A DNA stretch of 11,705 bases from Bacillota bacterium (GTDB taxonomy: Bacteria; Bacillota; Clostridia; Lachnospirales; Lachnospiraceae): contig JAEYXC010000261.1 of NCBI GenBank assembly GCA_023428655.1, positions 1-11,705 of the forward strand, read 5' to 3'. Numbering within the stretch: position 1 is the first letter of the stretch; each line of letters opens with the position of its first letter. This document shows positions 7,497 through 11,705 of the stretch, in pieces. Under the pieces are notes generated by a model. That model saw only the letters and a program-made list of their open reading frames with translations, was not told the origin of the DNA and ran no database searches. The position numbers were made by a program, and so were the translations under genes.

Positions 7497-7916
7497 ATGA
7501 AAAAGCTGTTTGATGAAACTCATGAGTATAGTAATTCTGATTATCGCAGGACCTTATGGTATATATCCGATGAGTCGGAGAGTGTAATTGACTCTATTTT
7601 TGGTTCTTCGGATGAAAATGAAGGAATGATTATTCCGGTTGATTTTAGTGCTATGATTGGTGAAATAGGCGAAATTATTAAGAACGATTTAAATAATGGA
7701 ACAGGACAAAAGCTTACAGAAACTCATTGGGTATTTTATAGCACTCAAGTTAACTATGATGCAATAGGTGATAAAGTAAGGTTTTCTATATATATAAGAC
7801 ATAAGGATGGAAAGTATGAATGTAATATTAATATGTCTGATTTTGCGTTTGCGGCTTCCTTTGACGAGGTTATAAAAATTAAGAATTTAATAGAGCAGTA
7901 CCTAAATAGGGATTAG
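7497..7916 (+). CDS. Hypothetical acidic cytosolic protein
   Basis: 139 residues, family not recognised. There is no signal peptide, membrane segment or cysteine cluster. The protein is acidic with mixed alpha/beta character: an N-terminal region rich in Tyr/Asp/Glu (ETHEYSNSDYRRTLWYISDESES), a central segment containing IIPVDFSAMIGEIGEIIKN, two beta-like stretches (THWVFYSTQVNY near 76-87 and KVRFSIYIRHKDGKYEC near 93-109), and a C-terminal helix (about 121-139). AGGAG (7481-7485) lies 11 nt before the ATG, a little far. It lies divergently from the Fur-controlled cytochrome b5-like gene and upstream of the membrane cytochrome, but nothing in the protein itself suggests a heme role. Confidence 0.75.
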   Translation: MKKLFDETHEYSNSDYRRTLWYISDESESVIDSIFGSSDENEGMIIPVDFSAMIGEIGEIIKNDLNNGTGQKLTETHWVFYSTQVNYDAIGDKVRFSIYIRHKDGKYECNINMSDFAFAASFDEVIKIKNLIEQYLNRD

Positions 7917-7985
7917 AGATAATAAAAGCTTGCATAACCTGTTCTGGGAAGGAATACATCTGGTAATATGGGAGGAACAAAGGAT

Positions 7986-8000
7986 AATTTCATTGAAATT
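7986..8000. promoter_or_regulatory. 7-1-7 palindrome upstream of the membrane cytochrome gene
   Basis: AATTTCA-T-TGAAATT is a perfect palindrome that overlaps the -35 of the promoter at 7999-8027. The 7-1-7 geometry is that of Fur-family operators (Fur, PerR, Zur), but the sequence matches none of their consensus boxes well. The regulator is unknown. Confidence 0.4.
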
Positions 8001-8027
8001 GTAATTGAAAGGAACTGTTGTTAAAAT
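7999..8027 (+). promoter_or_regulatory. Probable promoter of the membrane cytochrome b gene
   Basis: TTGTAA (7999-8004), a 17-bp spacer and TAAAAT (8022-8027), placed 25 bp before the start codon at 8053. The preceding gene ends at 7916, so this gene can be transcribed on its own. Confidence 0.5.
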
Positions 8028-8052
8028 CATTTAAATGCAAGGAGGAAACAAT

Positions 8053-8451
8053 ATGATGGATATTGGAAAGCTGTTTGGGTTGCTAATCATTTTATTCTAT
8101 ATTCTTGCGGTCCTTAATTTCTGCTTTAAATTTTTAAATCGTAATTATCGAGATACACTGAAAAAGAAGGAAGGCTTTTATAAAATCTATATGAAGCTTT
8201 TAAAGTTTTTTGTAAAGGCTCATAAGTATTTTGGCGGAGCTGCGGTATTAATGATATTAGCTCATTTCTATTTGCAGTTTAGCCGCTTTGGAATAAGCGT
8301 ATCAGGCAGTATTGCTGCAGGAGTTATGTTGTTGCAGGTTGGATTGGGAGTATATGGCCAGGTCCAAAAGAAGAGAGGCAAGGTATGGTTAATGCTTCAT
8401 AGAGGAATTGCGGTATTACTTCTTGTTACAATACTGATACATGTCCTATAA
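8053..8451 (+). CDS. Four-helix membrane protein, probable di-heme cytochrome b
   Basis: 132 residues with four predicted membrane helices: about 7-27, 57-77, 82-102 and 112-132, and a basic cytosolic-type loop (29-55) after the first. Helix 2 carries His57 and His71, and helix 4 carries His116 and His130. Both pairs are HX13H, the spacing that places two hemes one above the other in membrane b-type cytochromes and ferric reductases. These are the protein's only histidines. The start at 8053 follows AAGGAGG (8039-8045) by 7 nt. The ATG at 8035 has no such site. No flavin or NAD(P)H domain is attached, so it would need partners, perhaps the cytochrome b5-like lipoprotein encoded about 800 bp away. 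Exact family is not identified. Confidence 0.78.
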   Translation: MMDIGKLFGLLIILFYILAVLNFCFKFLNRNYRDTLKKKEGFYKIYMKLLKFFVKAHKYFGGAAVLMILAHFYLQFSRFGISVSGSIAAGVMLLQVGLGVYGQVQKKRGKVWLMLHRGIAVLLLVTILIHVL

Positions 8452-8615
8452 CTAATAGGTTCTGCATAGCTAGGTGCCTTACCCTGAATACGCTGTTTGG
8501 GTTAAGAAGGATTGAGTATATGGGGATTAGGCACTTAGTGAGGTGGAACAGGAAGTGTGATAGAAGAGCCTAAGACTGGTAAGTTCCTCGAATGTAATTA
8601 ATTCGAATAAAAGAT
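8452..8615 (+). other. Non-coding stretch with a long imperfect stem
   Basis: CTAGGTGCCTTACCC (8470-8484) can pair with GGATTAGGCACTTAG (8524-8538): ten consecutive pairs including one G-U, then two mismatches among further pairs. CCTTACCC can instead pair with GGGTTAAG at about 8499-8506, giving alternative folds. A weaker stem (TCGAAT 8588-8593 / ATTCGA 8601-8606) follows. There is no open frame with an RBS and no T-run after the stems. It may be the 3' untranslated region of the cytochrome gene or an independent RNA. Confidence 0.4.
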
Positions 8616-8644
8616 TTGCCTTATATAATCTGCTGTGTTATCAT
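8616..8644 (+). promoter_or_regulatory. Probable promoter of the structured leader
   Basis: TTGCCT (8616-8621), a 17-bp spacer and TATCAT (8639-8644). The transcript would start near 8651, about 30 nt before the first hairpin of the riboswitch-like element. Confidence 0.4.
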
Positions 8645-8681
8645 ACTATTATCAATTAAATAGGTACTTCTTATTAAGAGT

Positions 8682-8786
8682 TATGGTAGAGAGTTAGCTC
8701 AATGACCATACACCAACCTGCCGAAAGGGTAAGGTGGTAATGCTAACATCGATGAGGGGAGTGTCGCTCCTTTAGGGGCGTTTTTT
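8682..8786 (+). promoter_or_regulatory. Riboswitch-like leader with pseudoknot and terminator
   Basis: Hairpin 1 pairs TATGGT (8682-8687) with ACCATA (8705-8710), and GAG/CTC further in. Its loop contains GTTAGC (8693-8698), which is complementary to GCTAAC (8742-8747), so a pseudoknot can form. Between them hairpin 2 pairs ACC-A-ACCT (8712-8719) with AGGT-GGT (8732-8738) around a CC-GAAA-GG tip. An antiterminator (AGGGGAG 8755-8761 with CTCCTTT 8767-8773) and a terminator (CGCTCC 8765-8770 with GGGGCG 8775-8780, then six T) share bases and exclude each other. The element lies 64 nt before the start codon at 8850. I could not match it by eye to the SAM-I, TPP, FMN, purine, lysine, glycine, c-di-GMP, fluoride or T-box cores. 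Confidence 0.55.
8765..8786 (+). terminator. Intrinsic terminator upstream of the 107-residue gene
   Basis: A 6-bp GC-rich stem (CGCTCC/GGGGCG with one T-G pair), a TTTA loop and six T residues at 8781-8786. It ends any transcript from the left unless the overlapping antiterminator forms. Confidence 0.8.
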
Positions 8787-8849
8787 ATTACCTCTGTTTC
8801 GACATGCAGAATGGAAGTACTAAAAAATGGCCATGAAAGGAGCTTTATT

Positions 8850-9173
8850 ATGGGTAAGAAAATTAATGTGATTAACAGGAAAGACGAAACACCATTTGGG
8901 TATGATGCAACGGAGGATGGAGAAAGAGTGTGGTATTTTATTCAAGGGGATTTGTTCGGTGATGGCAGGCACCTTGTCATCTGGAATCCACATCAAAGGC
9001 TACAAAGCTATAAATCCTTCAAAGAAGCCTTAATATATCTTGCAACAGCAGTGAAGACTCCGATATTTCCGGTCACCAAATTCACTATTGTAAGAAGCTT
9101 TGGGGAGTTTGATCTAAAAAATATTGAAATAATCCATTCGAAGCAAGAAGAGGAGTATTATAGTTTAGATTAA
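8850..9173 (+). CDS. Hypothetical protein downstream of the structured leader
   Basis: 107 residues, family not recognised. It is probably cytosolic, with no signal or membrane helix. Visible parts are a basic start (MGKKINVINRKD), a Gly/Asp-rich segment with WYFIQGDLFGDGRHLVIWNP (28-47), a helix around 55-68 (KSFKEALIYLATAV), a beta-like stretch PVTKFTIVRSFGEF, and an acidic tail ending EEEYYSLD. The start at 8850 follows AAAGGAG (8836-8842) by 7 nt. The earlier in-frame ATG at 8811 has no RBS. The upstream terminator and riboswitch-like fold suggest that expression is switched by a small molecule or another RNA-level cue. The protein gives no hint of which. Confidence 0.75.
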   Translation: MGKKINVINRKDETPFGYDATEDGERVWYFIQGDLFGDGRHLVIWNPHQRLQSYKSFKEALIYLATAVKTPIFPVTKFTIVRSFGEFDLKNIEIIHSKQEEEYYSLD

Positions 9174-9235
9174 GTAGTTTACTACAGAGGACTATTGTTT
9201 GATACTCGCTTTGAAATAAACCTCAGTTGATCAAG

Positions 9236-9418
9236 ATGAAGGAGTACGAATTTATCTCTGATTGGTGGACCCATTTAGAAGTGACACTACGGGATTTACC
9301 AGGAATATGATCTATAATAGCGAATGAGCCGGCCGCGATGCTGGAGGGAATCATTTATAGCGGGTTATTTACTTCAAAATTTCGAAATTGTATTAACCAA
9401 TCTTATGTGTTAAAATAA
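9236..9418 (+). pseudogene. Possible decayed open frame before the mef promoter
   Basis: In one frame 24 codons (MKEYEFISDWWTHLEVTLRD...) run to a TGA at 9308-9310, and the same frame then stays open for 35 more codons (SIIANEPAAMLEGIIYSGLF...) to TAA at 9416-9418. The residue mix looks protein-like, but there is no RBS and I do not recognise a family. It could be the remnant of a gene or chance. Confidence 0.22.
9388..9416 (+). promoter_or_regulatory. Promoter of the mef leader and gene
   Basis: TTGTAT (9388-9393), a 17-bp spacer and TAAAAT (9411-9416). The transcript would start near 9423, giving a leader of about 360 nt with the leader peptide and two terminators before the efflux gene. 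Confidence 0.7.
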
Positions 9419-9453
9419 GTGATATAAATAAGATTTTAGGAGGAACCGAAACT

Positions 9454-9480
9454 ATGACAGCCTCAATGCGTTTAAGATAA
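9454..9480 (+). CDS. Macrolide-sensing leader peptide MTASMRLR of mef
   Basis: An 8-codon open frame, MTASMRLR, ends in TAA and is preceded by TAGGAGG (9437-9443) with 10 nt spacing. The closing Arg-Leu-Arg is the +X+ motif, at which ribosomes carrying a macrolide stall in ErmD-type leader peptides. From memory, this same peptide lies ahead of streptococcal mef(A)/mef(E), where stalling permits read-through of an attenuator. A terminator begins only about 10 nt after the stop codon, as such a mechanism needs. Identification rests on the peptide, the RBS, the terminator and the downstream gene together. Confidence 0.85.
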   Translation: MTASMRLR

Positions 9481-9489
9481 GCTGGCAAT

Positions 9490-9526
9490 AAAAAAGCAGA
9501 ATCTATCCATGATGATAGGCTTTTTT
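9490..9526 (+). terminator. First attenuator terminator of the mef leader
   Basis: AAAAAGC pairs with GCTTTTTT across a CTATC/GATAG inner stem (9503-9507 / 9514-9518) with an AGAAT bulge and a CATGAT loop, followed by T6 at 9521-9526. It lies immediately after the leader peptide, so it should stop transcription when the ribosome does not stall. Confidence 0.8.
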
Positions 9527-9678
9527 GTTGTACTTATTTATACGATATTGAGCATTCATTCGTTACGGTAAGCGATCGATTCTTTATCGATACCTTTTTC
9601 TTGACAGGAGAAGGTTCGCAAAGCGTGCTTTCCCTTGTCCTACGATGTTTTATTGTTGAATGTTATTATATTGTATAT
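9527..9678 (+). other. Structured middle part of the mef leader
   Basis: This stretch holds ATCGAT-TCTTT-ATCGAT (9575-9580 / 9586-9591) followed by ACCTTTTTC, which is a weak terminator-like hairpin. A second potential stem has GACAGG near 9602 facing CCTTGTC near 9634. No gene is seen. It may help set the balance between read-through and termination. Confidence 0.4.
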
Positions 9679-9720
9679 ATGCAGACAAAAGCCACATTGT
9701 GGTTTAGGCCTGCATTTTTT
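9679..9720 (+). terminator. Second terminator of the mef leader
   Basis: ATGCAG (9679-9684) pairs with CTGCAT (9710-9715). Inside, AAA-G-CCAC (9688-9695) pairs with GTGG-TTT (9699-9705), and six T residues follow (9715-9720). It lies about 65 nt before the mef start and would have to be bypassed for expression. Confidence 0.75.
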
Positions 9721-9785
9721 ATTGCCTGGAATTCCGTTTGATTTAGAAATTCAAGAAAATAAATAAGATGCAGGAGAAAATATAT

Positions 9786-11000
9786 ATGGATAAATATAAT
9801 AATTGGAAATTGAAATTTTTTACAATATGGGCAGGACAGGCAATATCTTTAATCACAAGTGCGATCCTTCAAATGGCGATCATTTTTTACCTTACGGAGA
9901 AAACTGGCTCTGCGATGGTCTTGTCCATGGCGTCACTCATCGGCTTTTTACCCTATGCGATCCTTGGGCCGGCCATTGGCGTACTTGTGGATCGTTATGA
10001 TAGGAAGAAGATCATGATCTGTGCGGATTTAAGTATCGCAGCAGCAGGAGCCGTACTAGCGATTGTTGCATTATATATGGATTTGCCTGTATGGTTGGTT
10101 ATGGTAGTGTTGTTTATCCGAAGCATCGGAACAGCGTTTCACTCCCCGGCCTTAAATGCAGCTACCCCTCTTTTGGTCCCTGCAGAACAGCTGACGAAAT
10201 GTGCAGGCTATAGTCAATCGGTGCAGTCTGTTAGCTATATTGTTAGTCCGGCGGTTGCGGCATTACTATACTCCCTTTGGGAACTAAATGCGATTATAGC
10301 CATCGATGTATTCGGGGCTGTGATTGCATCGATTACAGTAGCAATGGTAAGTATCCCTAAGTTAAACGATCAGGTGCAAGGCTTAAAAACAAACTTCTTA
10401 AAAGAAATGAAAGAAGGTATTGTGATACTGAAACAAAACAAAGGACTATTTGCTCTGTTACTCCTAGGAACACTATATACCTTTGCTTATATGCCGATTA
10501 ATGCACTATTTCCTTTAATCAACATGAATTACTTTAATGGAACACCCGTGCATATTTCAATTACCGAAATATCTTTTGCCTCGGGTATGCTCGCAGGAGG
10601 CTTGGTGCTGGGGATACTGGGAAGCTGTAAAAAGCGCATATTGCTAATAGCGGGTTCATTTTTTATAATGGGGGCCAGTCTGGTCATCACGGGCTTACTT
10701 CCACCAAGCGGATTTGTAATATTTGTAGTCTGCTGTGCTATTATGGGGCTTTCGGTGCCATTTTACAGCGGGGTGCAAACGGCTTTATTTCAGGAAAAAA
10801 TACAGCCTGAATATTTGGGGCGTGTATTTTCCTTGATTGGGAGTATCATGTCCTTGGCTATGCCAATTGGGTTGATCCTTTCCGGGTTCTTTGCGGATCG
10901 AATCGGTATCAATCTCTGGTTTTTACTATCAGGAATGGTAATTATCGGTATTGCGATCGTATGCTTAATCATGAAGGAGGTTAGGAGGTTGGATTCATAA
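9786..11000 (+). CDS. mef: Mef(A/E)-type macrolide efflux MFS transporter
   Basis: 404 residues, matching the roughly 405 of Mef(A). The N-terminus MDKYNNWKLKFFTIWAGQ and long internal stretches such as LTEKTGSAMVLSMASL, SIGTAFHSPALNA and VPFYSGVQTALFQEKI are nearly the same as remembered Mef(A)/Mef(E). It is a 12-helix MFS proton antiporter in the cytoplasmic membrane. Motif A is seen as GVLVDRYDRKK (65-75). In streptococci these pumps export 14- and 15-membered macrolides. The start at 9786 is chosen over 9768 because AGGAG (9772-9776) lies 9 nt upstream and homologues begin here. The attenuator leader is retained. No msr(D)/mel gene follows, unlike in MEGA elements. Activity toward macrolides in this host is inferred from similarity. 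Confidence 0.93.
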   Translation: MDKYNNWKLKFFTIWAGQAISLITSAILQMAIIFYLTEKTGSAMVLSMASLIGFLPYAILGPAIGVLVDRYDRKKIMICADLSIAAAGAVLAIVALYMDLPVWLVMVVLFIRSIGTAFHSPALNAATPLLVPAEQLTKCAGYSQSVQSVSYIVSPAVAALLYSLWELNAIIAIDVFGAVIASITVAMVSIPKLNDQVQGLKTNFLKEMKEGIVILKQNKGLFALLLLGTLYTFAYMPINALFPLINMNYFNGTPVHISITEISFASGMLAGGLVLGILGSCKKRILLIAGSFFIMGASLVITGLLPPSGFVIFVVCCAIMGLSVPFYSGVQTALFQEKIQPEYLGRVFSLIGSIMSLAMPIGLILSGFFADRIGINLWFLLSGMVIIGIAIVCLIMKEVRRLDS

Positions 11001-11072
11001 TATTTATAGGTGGAAGGACGAAATAATTGATTAACCAATTGATGAATGATACCCACGGTTAATAGGCATAAA

Positions 11073-11092
11073 TAGAATATTATTCTAGTTTT
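11073..11092 (+). terminator. Weak palindrome that may end the mef transcript
   Basis: TAGAATA-T-TATTCTA (11073-11087) is a perfect palindrome followed by GTTTTA. As a hairpin it is short and AT-only, so termination would be inefficient. It is the only candidate between mef and the next gene. Confidence 0.3.
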
Positions 11093-11163
11093 ATACATTA
11101 GAATCTTTGAATAAAAGATGATATACTAAATCAATAATATGATAACAAAGGAGATATAATAAA

Positions 11164-11508
11164 ATGGCAAAGAACAGAGTAATATGCTCAAAAAACAATG
11201 TTGATTATATCACAATCAGAAAGGCCATGATTGCTGGTGCAAGAACAGTGGATGAATTAGCCAAAATGACAGATGTATTTACGGAATGCGAAGGGTGTAA
11301 AAGTGAAATCGAGCCTATTCTTTCTTCTGTTTGCGGCTGTAAGAAGGTGTCTCTGGAAGCAGTAGTAAATGCAGTAAAAAATGGCGCTGACACAGTGGAA
11401 AAGGTTGGAGAAGTCACTGGTGCGGGAACCGGTGTTGATGAAGAGACCGGCGAACCATGCGGTAGATGTAAGGGCCTAATCCAAAATATTATTGATTTAG
11501 GGAGATAA
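11164..11508 (+). CDS. Small protein with two BFD-like [2Fe-2S]-binding repeats
   Basis: 114 residues made of two repeats of the BFD ([2Fe-2S]-binding, bacterioferritin-associated ferredoxin-like) domain. Repeat 1 (about 4-53) has Cys8, then the TIRKAMIAGARTVDEL helix region and C42-x2-C45. Repeat 2 (about 55-112) has C57-x-C59, VVNAVKNGADTVEKV and C99-x2-C102. BFD domains usually bind the cluster with CxC plus CxxC. Repeat 2 keeps all four, but repeat 1 has Lys10 in place of the second cysteine, leaving three. Similar small proteins in clostridia are thought to carry electrons or sit in larger oxidoreductases. No partner is encoded here. AAAGGAG (11147-11153) precedes the ATG by 10 nt. A separate unit from mef is likely. 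Confidence 0.87.
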   Translation: MAKNRVICSKNNVDYITIRKAMIAGARTVDELAKMTDVFTECEGCKSEIEPILSSVCGCKKVSLEAVVNAVKNGADTVEKVGEVTGAGTGVDEETGEPCGRCKGLIQNIIDLGR

Positions 11509-11530
11509 GAAAATTGTAAATAATTAGACG

Positions 11531-11559
11531 TTGACAGATTGCTGTTCATCCATTACAAT
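11531..11559 (+). promoter_or_regulatory. Strong promoter for a gene beyond the window
   Basis: A consensus TTGACA (11531-11536), a 17-bp spacer and TACAAT (11554-11559). No convincing start codon of a long gene follows before the window ends, so the leader is at least 130 nt long. Confidence 0.7.
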
Positions 11560-11575
11560 GAACAAACAAGTTCAT
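11543..11575. promoter_or_regulatory. Operator-like inverted repeats over the promoter
   Basis: Three alternating half-sites are TGTTCAT (11543-11549), ATGAACA (11558-11564) and GTTCAT (11570-11575). ATGAAC-AAACAA-GTTCAT is a compact 18-bp inverted repeat right after the -10, and the first pair flanks the -10. The geometry suits a dimeric TetR-type repressor. The regulator is not in the window. Confidence 0.45.
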
Positions 11576-11634
11576 AAATGATATATACCTGTATAGGGAG
11601 TAGTTTAAATGCATCACTCAACAGTCGCGGTTTA

Positions 11635-11705
11635 GTAACCTGGGTATGCATGCCATCATTATGGTTACAAGACTTTTCAGTTATCTATTTCAAATGTTTT
11701 GAAAT
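11635..11705 (+). other. Hairpins at the right edge
   Basis: GTAACC (11635-11640) pairs with GGTTAC (11663-11668) around a near-palindrome, and ATTTCAAA-TGT-TTTGAAAT (11687-11705) forms an 8-bp stem at the very end. They lie in the transcript of the promoter at 11531 and may be part of a structured leader cut off by the window edge. Confidence 0.35.

Noticed and set aside
8541..8551. GAGGTGGAAC resembling a T-box motif
   Set aside because: The T-box sequence continues as ACCGCG, which is absent. There is no specifier stem and no aminoacyl-tRNA or amino acid gene follows.
8690..8747. tRNA-like D-arm sequence (TTAGCTCAATG) in the structured leader
   Set aside because: No T-arm GGTTCGAATCC, anticodon arm or acceptor stem can be built around it. 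The bases fit better in the hairpin and pseudoknot.
9602..9607. TTGACA-like -35 in the mef leader as a second promoter
   Set aside because: No -10 hexamer occurs 16-18 bp downstream. The bases are better explained as part of a leader stem.
9679..9741. 20-codon frame starting ATGCAGACAAAAGCC as a second mef leader peptide
   Set aside because: No ribosome binding site precedes it, and the bases are fully used by the second terminator hairpin.
11609..11635. 8-codon frame MHHSTVAV near the right edge as a leader peptide
   Set aside because: GGGAG lies upstream at fair spacing, but there is no stall-type motif, no terminator right after it and no downstream gene in view to judge it.

Overview
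The window looks like a chromosomal segment of a low-GC Gram-positive anaerobe of the Clostridia, probably Lachnospiraceae-like. This rests on AT-rich intergenic DNA, strong AGGAGG ribosome binding sites, sigma-A type promoters with 17-bp spacers, Gram-positive lipoproteins, and relatives of clostridial families (BMP/Nup nucleoside transporter, BFD-like iron-sulfur protein, Mef-type efflux pump). No rRNA, tRNA, CRISPR array or insertion sequence was seen. The ABC operon on the left looks more GC-rich than the right two thirds.

Left third (36-4852, minus strand): one four-gene operon for a BMP-family (purine nucleoside-type) ABC importer, in the order ATPase, permease, permease, substrate-binding lipoprotein. 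A good promoter (4824-4852) precedes a leader that carries an intrinsic terminator and a second hairpin before a TTG-started ATPase gene. That layout suggests attenuation.

Middle (5134-6903): a two-gene plus-strand unit encodes a tandem VOC/PhnB-like protein and a RibD-C/DHFR-like reductase. The relic of a Rossmann-fold NAD(P)-binding gene follows, then a terminator shared with the convergent gene.

Heme region (6922-8451): a minus-strand extracytoplasmic cytochrome b5-like lipoprotein has a near-perfect Fur box over its promoter. A hypothetical acidic protein lies divergently from it, followed by a four-helix membrane protein with two HX13H motifs, the signature of a di-heme cytochrome b. 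Together they suggest an iron-responsive membrane electron-transfer (possibly ferric-reductase-like) module. That link is inference.

Structured RNA region (8452-8849): a long imperfect stem is followed by a riboswitch-like leader (two hairpins, a potential pseudoknot, an antiterminator and a terminator) directly upstream of an uncharacterised 107-residue protein. By eye I could not match it to a known riboswitch class.

Right part (9388-11000): a Mef(A/E)-type macrolide efflux gene has its own promoter, an 8-codon MTASMRLR leader peptide of the macrolide-stalling +X+ type, a terminator just after it and a second terminator nearer the gene. The partner msr(D)/mel gene is absent. A small protein with two BFD-like [2Fe-2S] repeats follows. 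The window ends with a strong promoter and a TetR-type inverted repeat for a gene beyond the edge.
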